Positions 43,785 to 55,569 of a stretch of 58,749 nucleotides of DNA are shown piece by piece. The notes under the pieces were generated by a model, which was not told where the DNA came from, ran no database searches, and was given only the letters and a program-made list of their open reading frames with translations. The translations under genes and the position numbers were made by a program. Location: NCBI GenBank assembly GCA_000349905.1, contig KB722739.1:725683-784431 (forward strand). Reading direction: 5' to 3'. How positions within the stretch are numbered: the first letter of the stretch is position 1; each line of letters opens with the position of its first letter. The DNA is from Volvariella volvacea V23 (Eukaryota; Basidiomycota; Agaricomycetes; Agaricales; Pluteaceae).

Positions 43785-45789
43785 CGCGCTGGACGGGCGA
43801 ACCTACAAGTCAGTGGTCCAAAGTCGCATTCCGTGTTGCCACAAGGCAAGTCCAGACAGCGACCGTCCCAAAAGCAGTAGATGACTCGCAAAAGAAACTT
43901 CAATTACTGCCAGCACCTGAACAAGCTGCCAACATTCACAGTACCGCCGCAACCACAAATGCCCCCGCTACCACTCTGCTTCTCGGCCTACGTCTCCCTT
44001 GAGCATATGAAGAAATGACCATAGCTCCGAGTCGCCACGGGTGACACTGATAAAGCCCCATGACTGCCTCGCACACGTAGTTCCGGACATGCCACAACGC
44101 TATCGCACCACGCATGTGCACACCAGATACCGCACACTATACGCACCGGGGCCGGGCTCGAGTCAAGCTGGGGACCCGTGGCACTCACCCTATGCCATCA
44201 CATGGTGTCTGTCTGCACATGGCAATGCAGACGCCAAGAGCCGTCGATCCCTGCACATGCCCCTAGGCTACATACGAGCCCCTCGCGAAGCAGAATGCCA
44301 AATCTGCGCACGAGAAGGGCGGGCCCGCAATGCTCGTGGGCTCTGAGGCGTACAAAACGAGCTGTGACCGGGTGGAGTATACGAGTCGACGGTCGACGAC
44401 AGCCAGCTCTTCCATTCTTCCCTGCCTATTGCGCGCATACGATCGCAAGATCTGATCCACCTCCTTCGCCTACACCACCCAACACCCAAGCACCTCCCAA
44501 CCGCGACGATTCCGCGCAGAAATAAACCGTATCAATGACGTAGCATCTAGTATCCCATCATATCCCAATACGAAGCAATCCCGAGGCTTAAGCGACCTCC
44601 TCCCACTCCCTCCCGTCCATCCCCCTACATAGACCGTGCTCGACTATTCCAGCCACCCCGGGCACAATCACGCTTTGCGTAAGTTCAGTCATCGGAGTAT
44701 CGAGCCAACGCCCAGGACCGGTCCCACGTCCCGCGAGCGGTACATTGTACGTACACGTCCGAATCCCGAGGCTCACGCGCCCACGCTTCACGATCATGCG
44801 CCCAGTGCATGCCGTCCTATACACGCTTTGCAGGGTCCGGGAGGGCTCAACTCAGCTCCAGAAGGTGAACGAAAGAGGAAATGATATATATAGTTTACGT
44901 TATCGTTATGTCTGTGATCTGCATGACCTCGCATGTATAATTCGTGGACGAATGAACGGCGGATGGTGGTACGAATCGGGCACTCGAGCAAAGGCGGGAA
45001 AGGAAAAAGAGGGAGAGACAAGATTAATACAATGCTTAAACCTATTACTAAAAACGAGACTCGCAAAACGAAAGACAAAGGACGGGACTGACAAAAAAAG
45101 AGGTGAAAGGATAGAGGTAGGGATAGGGTAGGATAGACTAACCACAACCGCGATACGCATTGTACCAGCTCAACGAAACAAAGAAAGAAAAAACAGCAAA
45201 GAACGATATATGGGCCCACAAGGGACAATCTGTAAATACCCCGAACACGAACGGACGCGAAACAGGAACAAAAACAATAGGGGTAGCACAACGACGACAG
45301 ACGCAGGACCACCGCTCACATCCATCCACCTACACCTCCACCGACATCGCCGCCACCAGAATGAAAAAAAAGTGCAACAGCAACCGGATAGATAGGAAAC
45401 AGTGGGAGGACTCAACGGGTACGATATGGTAACATGGTAATGCGGTATGTGGCAGGCCAGGAGTGGAAAGTGAAGGGCTGGAGGTAGATGTCCAATAAAG
45501 GAATAGTCATAGTCGAGAGATATAAGGAATTGGGAATGGGTGGGCAGAGGGCAGCAAGGGAGATCGAGTGCCGGAGATGGGGTTAAGCGTGAGGCAAGGG
45601 GCAGGGGCAGGGGCAGGGACAGGGCAAGAACAAAGGGAGCAAGAAGTAATGTGAACGCTAGAGAAGAATGTGAAGATTAATAGATTATGGGTGACAGAGA
45701 AAGTGAAAGAGCGCGCAACGAAGCGGACGAGAAAGAGAGAATCCTCGTATCATATCGCATGGAAGAAACACACCCGTGCATGTCTGGGA
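43785..45789. other. Gene-poor stretch with low-complexity sequence
   Basis: Frames in 44.0-44.9 kb are short and mutually overlapping. From about 44.8 to 45.8 kb the plus strand is A/G-rich, which creates a spurious Leu/Phe-rich frame on the minus strand (44794-45312). A GGGGCA repeat lies at 45598-45626. No gene is supported. Confidence 0.4.
45598..45626 (+). repeat. GGGGCA microsatellite, potential G-quadruplex
   Basis: Three to four tandem GGGGCA units followed by GGGACAGGG, downstream of the gene that ends at 45790. Four G-runs with 2-3 nt loops fit a quadruplex pattern. Confidence 0.6.
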
Positions 45790-47113
45790 TTATGACTTTG
45801 CGCCGATGGGCATCAGAGCTTCCAGTCTCTCCTCCAAGCCGCGTCCCAGACCTTCTCGTTCCCATTCACCACCAACATCGTCCAACAGGATGACTGAGTC
45901 TCTCTTTCCGGCCGGTCCGTGGCTGGGGCTCTGTGCGTGTCCAGCAGCAGGAGCAGGGGCACCCACGCTGATAATGCTCGTAGGCGACGCAGGCCCAGGG
46001 CTCAAATTCAGTCCTCGCACGCTAGCAGAGGCACTATGCAGATGCGCATGGTGTTGTGCCTGGGCCTGGGAGAACGTGAAGCCAGAAACGGTGGGTATAT
46101 GCGGGGGTGGCTCGACAGAGGAGGCCGAGATGGTGAGCGAGGTCAGGGGAAGGGTGGATGCAGGGGTGGAGGTGAGGAGATCGGAGTAGGACATGAAGGA
46201 GAGGCGTTTGGTTGGAATGTGGTGGGGTGATGGTGGGTGTGACGTTGTTGGATGCGGGTGGGCGTGGGCGTGGGCGAGAGGTGATGACGATTGTGGCTGT
46301 GCTGATGGGGTTGTTATGGGTGGGGGAGAGGCCGACAGGGAGCGTTGAGGCGACTGTGAGCTCGGCAACGGCTGGTCACGGGAGAGCTGGGGCGAGGACT
46401 CTGGGGTGGAATGCGAGGTGAAGTAGGCAGAGGTGGGCGTCATGATGGACGGCGTGGCCTCGGTGGTGGTAGTCGCCATGTCCGTCTGGACGGCTGGCTT
46501 GACGACGCCGGAGTTCAGAGGAGCCGTGGTTATGCTGGGAAGAGGCGGCAGTTGCTGGCTGTTTGGCTGGGGAATGCTGAGCAGGACCCCTGGGGACCTG
46601 GAACCTAGCGGGCTGGGGCTGCGACTTCTGAATGAGCCGATGGGCGAGGCGAACCCGCTGGTGCGTTCAAAGAGCGATGTCGCGGTTGTGGCCGGTGCGA
46701 GGACGGCTACCTCGCTGGGATCAGAGCCGTCCTGGATGCCGGCGAGGATGGAGGCCGCGCTGTCGAGCACGGAGGGCACATTGTGTTCAAGCTGCTCGGT
46801 TGTCTTTGCGCGCGGGATGCGGTGGGGGTCGCGGGGGTGGGCGTGGTTGTGGGGCGGCGACGGGGAGACGATGGGCTCGATGTCCCGCTCAAAGATGGCG
46901 GAGGACGAGGAATGGCTGGAGACGGTGAGCTGGCTGGAAACGGGCAGATAAGGGGACTTACACCGAGGTCGGGGACGAGGGGATGGAGTTTGGGGAGCGC
47001 GAGCCGAGTCTGTAGTCGGTCGTCCTGAGGTGCTGGGAGAGACGGCTCTGGCGTTCTCTGGCGGGAGTGAGGGCAGAGATGGAGGACATGTGTTTGAGTG
47101 ATTGGTCGGCCAT
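45790..47113 (-). CDS. Ser/Pro-rich conserved fungal protein of unknown function, about 425 aa
   Basis: Exon 1 starts at the ATG at 47113 (MADQSLKHMSSISALTPARE) and ends SSPTSV at a GTAAGT donor at 46961. A 46-nt intron (46916-46961) leads to exon 2, whose frame is open to 45790. This start is preferred over the longer unspliced frame from 47160 because the spliced N-terminus is more protein-like. The body is low complexity, rich in Ser, Pro, Thr and His/Ala repeats, with ordered islands: AIFERDIEPI, VPSVLDSAASILAGIQDG, KRLSFMSYSDLLTSTP and a C-terminal DDVGGEWEREGLGRGLEERL. The last block looks like a short conserved amphipathic motif. I do not recognise a known domain. Confidence 0.65.
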
Positions 47114-48138
47114 GCCATCAACCACAATCCAACCACCTTTTCAATCCCATCCCATGACAAATCTCTTCACACGCCCCACCACTCCCTCGTCTCACCTATT
47201 TCCGTCCCACATCCCCTCGGCCGTGTCTATGCTGCTGCATTTGGCTGTGCCGCTGCCCTGCTCGAGATCCATTCCCGCGTCCAAGGCATGTTGCTACGAC
47301 AAGCACGCACTCTCGACCACGAGTCCGGTCATCGCCAAGATCGACGCCATCAGTGGATCTCCATCCCCATGGAGCATCGAGCGTATGCGCCATCACGGTG
47401 CACCCACCCGCGTAGGATTCCGCCGGCCAGTTCCAGCTATTCATAACCTGGGTCCGTGCACCTGCAGCTGTGTCGTCCTCGGGGTGTTCTGAAGAGGGCC
47501 GGGGTAGCTAGCAGGCCATCGTGCAGCTGGGATGTAAGTTCTACCTATCTCACCATGATGCCATTGGCTGCCCCAAATGAGCCAATGATTGTGGGATTCC
47601 TGAACTAGAGTCATCCGTCGTGCCAATCAGCGCGTGTTATTCCTACTCCTCGCGCTTCTTCAGCAGTATACCCATGCAATACCGATACGCACGCAACACC
47701 TTAAATTTCGGTGTTTGAAGTTGAGATCCTGTGGCATTGGACGTCCAGGTGGATAGCGAGATGTCAGGGAAAATCGTGGAGGAACTTTCTGCCTTTCAGC
47801 CAAGGATATTTGCTAGTGTCTCCCGTGGACTCGAAGACATGTTACTACCAGTACCTCACAGGCTGTATCTCGGTCTGCGTCAATCCAATTCCGGAGACAC
47901 TTTATGCAAATAACGACCCTTTGGTATCGCAGCAGGTACATACCACGTTCGGTAGTGAGAGCGCACCAAGCCGCCGAACGCCTGCATTGCTCGATAGCTC
48001 AAGGAGAAAATTAGCAGAACCTCCTCAGGCCTCCCAGTGAAATCCTATAGCTGGCGAATTCAGGTTGGAATTCGCCTTTCGACGCTATGGACCGCGTGAC
48101 GCGCACCGACGATCCGATTGCCAAAAATAGATTAGCTT
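47114..48138. other. Spacer, nothing supported
   Basis: Promoter side of the Ser/Pro-rich gene and an unresolved stretch. Frames in 47.1-47.5 kb on the plus strand are His/Pro-rich and are antisense or chance. Confidence 0.35.
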
Positions 48139-48462
48139 ATGACATCATCGACCACCCAGCCATCCGTCGTTCTACAACTCTGCTTTGCCATGGTTCCGAT
48201 GAGAGCAACAGGACAAACGACACGCGAAACACGCCGACGCTGCACCTGCACGACGAGGTGCAAAGGAGGCCGGGAGGTGTGCCTGAGGACCTGGTATGGC
48301 CACAAGAAGTACCGCGAGGCCGACATGGATCGCGTTGCCGAGAAGATCAACAGGATACTCAATTCCGGCGCATATAGCCAGGATAGGGATAGCCAACCGA
48401 GTGGGAAAAGGCAGAGTGGCAACGCGTCGCCAGAACGAGTTAGTGACGCGTTCAAGAAGTGA
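48139..48462 (+). CDS. Small CxC-motif protein, 107 aa
   Basis: A 107-codon frame with RRCTCTTRCKGGREVCLRTW followed by YGHKKYRE, a C-x-C-x(3)-C-x-GG pattern with a following His. This motif recurs in Agaricomycete proteins linked to KDZ-type (Kyakuja-Dileera-Zisupton) DNA transposons, where it sits at the N-terminus of much larger proteins. Here it is followed only by a short charged tail ending RVSDAFKK. It may be a solo N-terminal fragment, a degenerate element or a domesticated zinc-binding protein. The start is uncertain (a second Met is at residue 18). Confidence 0.4.
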   Translation: MTSSTTQPSVVLQLCFAMVPMRATGQTTRETRRRCTCTTRCKGGREVCLRTWYGHKKYREADMDRVAEKINRILNSGAYSQDRDSQPSGKRQSGNASPERVSDAFKK

Positions 48463-49561
48463 TTTGGCCCTCTAACCCGAGTAGTCTGCGCCACGGATCG
48501 ACTTGGATGGCGATTTCAACCGTTTGGAGTAGCTTTGGTGAATGGGGACCTGAAAGCTCTCTAGAATACCGGAGCAAGGTACGCAGCAAGGGCTGCCATT
48601 GGCACAATTAGATCCTGACAGAAACAGCCGACAAAACATATCGCCCACCTACGCTGCGCTTCTTGGTGCCATTTCTGATCCCAACGACCTTCCTCTGCCT
48701 CTCGATTGTGCCAAACCCATCGTTTTCGCGGTCTCTCAAACTGTATACTAGCTTGCTGGACCCTTTCTTTCGACGAATTGATACAAAGACAAAAACGAGG
48801 CGATGTAAATTATAATTCACGCGCAAATTATTCTCTCTCCCTCCCTTCGAGTCTTTAGATCTTCGGGTTTCTCCAGTTCATCGCGTGACGCGCATATATT
48901 CACCTTTCCTCCCTCCCCAGCCCCCAACACGTAACGCTCATCACCCCAAGTCATTCCCCGAAACCAGGACAATCAGAAGGACGTCAAAGTCAATTGTAGA
49001 ATCGCATTTCAAGTGGCATATCAGCAGGTATACATCCAACAACCAGATGTAGTCCAAAGCGAGATCTAGCCAAGCATCACCATAGCACGCGCAGGTATAA
49101 AAGTATCAAGTGTATGTACAGGGAAAGGTACAGAAATGAGCTGGGAGTCGGGATCGTGAGCTCGAAAGGGAAGGGGGTAAAAAGGCGAAAACAAAGGACC
49201 TAAACTTGAACCTAAACCCAAGACGAGAAGAATGAGAACGTGAATGAGAACGAACAAAACAAAGGGTTTCTATTAGAATGATAAAGACAAGTAAGCATTC
49301 AAGTCGAACGAAGAACTAGATTTGGAAGTCGAGTCAAGCGCCCGGGTTGGGCGCCAGAATCGGAAAGGAATTGTTTGTTGGATTATGTGGGGAATAAAAT
49401 ACAGTAACCGATCGTGGTCGTGACCGACTTGTCGAGATGTCGTGAAGCCGTATATCCGTACTTGCAAATGAAACCATCCGAAATCGGTGACGTTAACGCA
49501 TTGGTGAAGAATGCCGTGACCCGACATCAGAGAGACGTCGACGTGGAGGTGGAGCTTGATG
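48463..49561. other. Spacer, nothing supported
   Basis: AT-rich; likely 3' UTR of the ABC transporter on the right side. The short frames are not coherent. Confidence 0.35.
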
Positions 49562-52500
49562 TCATGTTCTTTTGCTGAGTCCTTGGAGTTGAACGTAACT
49601 GTAGTAGTCTCCTTGTCGGTTGATGAGTTCGTCGTGTGTCCCGGATTCGCTGACTCGTCCGTCTTTGATGAAGTATCTGATTGGGAGAGGAAGGGAGTTT
49701 TGTCAGTAACGGATTGCGAGGCGAGATAGGGATAAGACGGCAAGCAAAGACGGTATGAATACGGGGACAAGGGGAGATTAGAATACGACAAGAGAAAACG
49801 ACATACATGCAATCAGCATTTTGAATAGTCGATAGCCTATGTGCGATAGCGATCGTTGTACGCCCTTTGGCGGCTTGGTCGAGCGCTTCTTGGACTACCT
49901 TTTCAGAGTTGGAGTCGAGAGCCGATGTTGCCTGAATATCGCGAAAGAGTAAGAACAGGGTGTCAATGACCACGTGAAGTAGAGAAAAAGCGAACCTCGT
50001 CGAGTAGGAGGACCTTGGGCTTACGGAGCAGTGCGCGGGCGATTGCGATTCGTTCTGGTGGGAGAGGAATGATTGAGAAATTGGGTGATAGTTTAGGAAT
50101 TAGAGACTTACGTTTTTGACCACCTGAGAGCTGCATCCCTTTCGCTCCGACTTGAGTTTCAAACCCACTATATACCGTTTGTCAGTCAAGGCCCTTCACA
50201 AGTGAGAAAAAAAAACTGGAAGGGAGAGGAAGGTGGTTTTGGCTTTGAATACGACGTACTCAGGTAACTCCTTGATAAAGTCCAAAATGTTGGCATCCCT
50301 ACATGCTTCCTCGATATCCTCTTGTGTAACTTCCTCTCTTGGCTTTGTCGCTCCGAGGAGGATGTTGAACTTGATTGTACCTGCGTAGAGTGTCGGCTCC
50401 TGAGAGACGAGTGCAATTTGTTGGCGGTACGATTGGACGTTGAAGTCAGATACTAGACCATTGTCGAGCTAAAGGAACACGCATACAGTTAGGTGAACCA
50501 AGGGAGAATGGGATAGACGTACGTAAACACCACCAGAAATAGGATCGTAGAACCTCTCCAAGAGTTGAATGCTTCACAAAACAATCAATAACCAAACTCG
50601 AACGAAACGCGATCCACTTACACAGTGCTCTTTCCAGACCCGCTAGCACCCACAAGCGCGACATACGTCCCGGGCTTCACATCCAGATTGATCCCTCTCA
50701 AAACTCTTGCGCCCGGCCTCGTGGGGTACCAAAAGTGCACATCGCGGAAGGTGATGTGGCCCTGCGGCCGGGTCTTTTCGTTGTTTGGATCGATGTGGAC
50801 GCCTTCGTCGGAGTACGAGTCGATATCGGGTGTGGAGTCGATGAGCCGGAGGAGAGAGGTGGAGGCGCTTTTGGCGGTCGAGACGTCCGGGACGAAGGAG
50901 AATACGTTGCCGGCTTGCATCGCTCCGAACGTGATGCTCTGCGGGTGTGGTGTGATCTCGTCAGTCACTACCGCCGAGCGCTCATGGCGGGACTCACCAT
51001 CAAGGCAACGTAGAAATCCATGATTGAAAACTCCAAGTCCGCCACGAGCCTTGCGCCGTACCAGAACACGAGCGCGATGACCAAGAAGCCGCTAGATTGA
51101 GAAAAGGCATACAATAAGTGGCTCCAGAGGGTCGTCTTTCGGCTCTTCTTCAGAGGGACTTCCAGACTCTGGCTGTACCGCTGGAGACAGTGCGGTTCGA
51201 GGGTTAGGGAGGCGATGGTGCGGATGGATGCGGCGGCTTCACAAGCTAGTTGGGCGGAGGCTTCATGAGAGGCTTTGTTGGATTCGTCGCTAAGGACCAG
51301 CACACGCTGAGCGGAGATAAGATAAGATGGAAGGGGTGGAAGGAGAAGCGCATACCAGGCGGATGTAACCGATGGAGATAAGGAAGGGTGTGCATGCTGG
51401 GTGTGATCACGGTTATTTGTCAGGCTGATTAGCGTGGTGACGGTTTGTTGGCTCACCGATCCCAACGAGTCCAACCTTCCACATGTATATGAGACCTACA
51501 ATGATACCGATAACGAGGGTGGCAATCGATTGGACAATGCTGAAGAATATTTGGAATTAAAGCAGGCGACGTGGAGAGGATGCAACGTACGTTCCGAATG
51601 TTATACCAGCGACACCGTTAACCTTTTGGGGGTTCTCGCTGAGGGCTGCAGTTAAGCCACCAGTCTAGCATACGCGTAAAACTACAGAAGAAAAAGCATT
51701 CGTGTGCTAGCTGAACTCACGGTGTTCTCTTCCCTATCAAAGAACTCGACTGTGGACGCTCAATATTCAAGGTACAGCTGGGTAGTAGAGCAACTCACCA
51801 TCTTGGCGTAATATATTCTTGAAACTCAATATGCGCAATTTGCATACCAATTCAGCAGCGATAGACGCGAAACAGTATACCTGGAGTCCAAAGGCCACGG
51901 TAGAGGTAAGAGCGATGATGAAGAACCTGCATCCGTGTTAGGAGTATGGCACAACATGGGGTACATGCAACATACCATAGTGCAACGCGATCTCCATCGT
52001 GTCGGCGCTGAGCAGGGTCCGGAGACGCGAATGCATCGATTCCTTTCGAGAACACAAGACCATAGACAGGGAAGACAGCGCCGTTGACTATCAAAAGCCG
52101 TCATATTCAGATCAAACAGGAACAAGATTCCGAGGAACAACTCACCGCAGGCCGCTATCATCCCAACGCCAAACTTCAACCACCTCTCACGAACGAGGCC
52201 ACCCATCCGTTTAAAGATGGTCCACATTCCATACTCTTTTTCCTCCTTCTCCGACTTGATCATGTCCTTGAACTTGCTGGAGCTGACCGAAGTACCGCTG
52301 ACACTAGCCCCCCTCTTTCGTCCACGGCTCGCACTCGGTTCCTGGTCTCCCTCGGGCACCGTAGGAGTAGCACTACCCGAACTTTCCTCCTCGTCTGCGG
52401 TGTCCTTACTGCCCTTCTGACTTTCTCTTAACCTTTGCGCTTCTACAAGTCTCCTATACGCCCCATCCTTCTCCAGCAACTCGTAATGGGTCCCACTCTC

Positions 52501-54875
52501 GATGAGGCTTCCATCTCCGAGAACATAGATGACATCTGCATCCTTTACAGTCGACAGCCGGTGGGCAATGACGATCGTGGTCCTCCCAATCTTTGCTTTA
52601 TCCAATGCATCTTGAACGACACCCTCTGATTGGGTATCGAGTGCACTAGTAGCCTCATCAAGCAACAAAATCTTTGGGTTGGAAATGATAGCACGAGCGA
52701 TCGCAATGCGTTGCTTCTGTCCACCTGAGAGCAAGAACCCACGCTCACCGACAAGGGTATCGTATGCGTTGGGAAGCTTTTGGATGAATTCGTCCGCATT
52801 GGCCTGTTTACATGCTCCTTGGATGAGACGCATCTTGTCTTCTTCGGATATAGACGCTTCGAGGGGTGAACCGACTAGACCGTACGCGACATTCTCTTTG
52901 ATGGTTGTGTTGAACAGCACGGGTTCCTGGGAGACCAAACCAATTTGGGATCGCAGCCATTTTACGTTCAGGGCCTTCAAGTCATTTCCATCCAACAACA
53001 CCGTGCCCTTGTCTCCATCCGCGCCGTCGCTGTTGCTGGGATCGTAGAATCGTTCGATAAGAGAAATGATGGTGGACTTTCCGGACCCAGAGGCCCCGAC
53101 CAAGGCGGTCGTTTTGCCAGCGGCGAACGTTACGGAGAGGCCCTTGAGAACCTCAATGGTGGGCCGGGATGGGTATCTGAATTTGACGTTATCAAGCACT
53201 ATTGTCCCCTCAACCGTTTCGGGTTTGAGACCTTTCGGATTGGAAGAGTCAATGGACGGCGTGGAATCAATGGTCGCGTAGAGCTTGGCGGCGGCGGCGC
53301 ACGCATTGGTTATGGCTTGCGGATCATTACGTCAGGGTGCGGCAGGGGGGAAAAGGTAGAATTGCTTACCTTGTGCTTCAGGTGCCATCAGGGCAAGGGA
53401 GAAAAACCCGATGAAGATGGAGAGGAAAACGTTGATTACCTCTCCGGGATTGGCTAGGGACGAGGTGTGAGAATGACGTTAGGGCCTGAGTACCGTTCAT
53501 TGCAACTTACATTGATTACGGTTAATGAGCGTCGTTCCAAATGAAAATGCTAGAATGCAATAAGGGAAACAGATAACACGTAAGGATAGATGGATAACTC
53601 ACCAAGGCCGTAAGAGGCATAGATGATAAAGAACATCACAGCAAACCCGGCTCCAGACCAAATTGCGCCCTTCAACTCCGTACCTCGACACGCCATGGCG
53701 TAATCGTCGTAAAGGCCTGCTAATACCTTTTGCATGCCAAATGCTTGAGCAGTGCGGATCGTTGATATGACTTCTTCAGCGAGGGTACCGGCACTTGCAA
53801 TGTGTTTCAACGATTGCCTGGGGTTATGTGGCGTGAGTTCCGACCCCAACGGAGAAACCAATGAATGATACACACTGCTTATACTTTCTGAGGGCGATAC
53901 CCATAAGTGCACCTGAAAGTGCTAAGCAAGGAACGATGGAACTCAATGCCAGTGCAAGACGCCAGGATCGAGCGTAGGCCAAAATGAAACCCGTAAAGAA
54001 TGTGGCCGTGAAGTGGAAAGTAAGAGCAACTTTCTCAGAGATACCTTGCTGGACCAAATCTGAAGCGGAGAATGTGTAAGAGAACAAGCAAAGATATAGA
54101 AAACCGTACGAGTATCCGTTTGAATGCGGGTGGCGACTTCTCCGGCACCGACATTGTCGAAAAACTCGACATCTTGGTTGAGCACAGCCTGCAAGTAACG
54201 CTCGCGAATTCGTTTAGCGTTGGCTTCACCGGTGTAGACCCATAGGTACATGTATATATATGTGGTGGCCAACATACCCACACCTTGCAAACCCAACGCG
54301 TTTAAAATTTAATGCCCCAATGTAAAAACCCCAGGCCTACCGAGATAAACGAAATACGTGGCATTGTTAGTTGCGTTCTGGCGGAACGCCTGCGCCGCCT
54401 CTTGGAGGGTAGCAGGATCGATATTGGCGTTACCATTCCTAGCCTCCGCGAGAATAGCCCCGAAACCAACGAAGTCTTGAGTGATATTGCCAAAGATCAA
54501 CGTCATTAAGGGCTTTTAAAGTATTGAGGCGATGTTGGTCAAGAAAGAGTGAGAACGACTCACTTGAGCTGCACCAGCGGCAATAGCAGCAATCAATCCG
54601 ATGAAATCCAAGAAAAACTCCCATTTCGTCGAGAACCTATGGTCGGGTCATTAACAAGACAACCTCAGATACCGCACAACACACCTAAACAACTGTGGAA
54701 ATGGAACAGGAGGGACTGTGGACTCCTCCTTCTCCTTCTCGTCCTCATCAGGTTTCTTCTTGAAGCGATCCCAAAATGATGGTTTGGTTGTCGTGTCTTC
54801 CTTCGACCCGTCAACTTGGGGACCTGCAGCGGTCTCCAAAACAGGAGTTTTCTCCTGAGAGGGTGGTGTTGACAT
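49562..54875 (-). CDS. Full-length ABCB (MDR/P-glycoprotein-type) ABC transporter
   Basis: A many-exon gene from the ATG at 54875 to TGA at 49562-49564. The N-tail is acidic/basic ([14 protein letters not shown]), then membrane domain 1 ([45 protein letters not shown]). NBD1 has [11 protein letters not shown], the Q-loop region [37 protein letters not shown] and [13 protein letters not shown] charged linker ([12 protein letters not shown]) leads to membrane domain 2 and NBD2 ([11 protein letters not shown] near 50640, [51 protein letters not shown]). It ends with [12 protein letters not shown] and LQGLSKRT. Both nucleotide sites look complete, so an active ATP-driven exporter of lipophilic compounds or a peptide is likely; substrate unknown. 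Individual exon ends were not all resolved. Confidence 0.92.
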
Positions 54876-55569
54876 TAAGGAAGTCGTAGAGCAAACCGAT
54901 CAGCGATCAGTGCTTTGTCCAGCGAGCGGATGAGTCGTGGGGGCGCAGGAAAGGACGAACAGGAAATAGGCACTTCTCATAAACCACTCAATGTACAGCC
55001 GACCAAAACAGAATTTGGCAGTTGTATTGTGTTGACGTCTGAAGCGGTGAAAGTTTGGGGGAATTTAAAGCTGCGGAATCGTCTCAGTCTCCAGGTGCCC
55101 TTTCAGGCCTGGTTCGTCGATCGCCATCAATCCTGCAGCTGGTCGTGACCAGATCTGCCCTAAGGAGTTATGGCATGACGCGGCCCTTGGTCCAATATGA
55201 TGTTCCGAAATTTGTGTGGTGGACGGGTATGTTGGTGACTCGACTCTTGTGGTACCGACACTATCAACCCTGCCCTGCGCAAGGGCTTCGACGACTAGCC
55301 GTGTTACCGATTGGATTACGACTGATAGACTCCTGACAAGAGAACGCAATTGGATTTATCCAACTTTGGGCTCCCAGGAGAAGGACGCCCACACTTGTAG
55401 CATGTCCTCAACGTCACAAATTCAAGGATCAATTGGGTGAGTTGCCGGTTCTTCACGAAATAAAGCTTGGCATCGCAGCAATATTAGACTGTGCGGGGAA
55501 TGCCGACCTGTTCAAGCGGAGACCTACTGAATTCGCAGAACGGGTGCTTAACTGTTCCCATTCAACGTC
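54876..55569. other. Divergent spacer between ABC transporter and F-box copy E
   Basis: Should contain both promoters. Only short frames without homology are seen. Confidence 0.4.

Noticed and set aside
44794..45312. Leu/Phe-rich minus-strand frame that looks like a membrane protein
   Set aside because: It is the complement of an A/G-rich tract, lacks hydrophilic loops of normal composition, and overlaps equally open frames.
45790..47160. Unspliced 456-codon frame as the gene model
   Set aside because: The spliced start at 47113 gives a more protein-like N-terminus and consensus splice sites.
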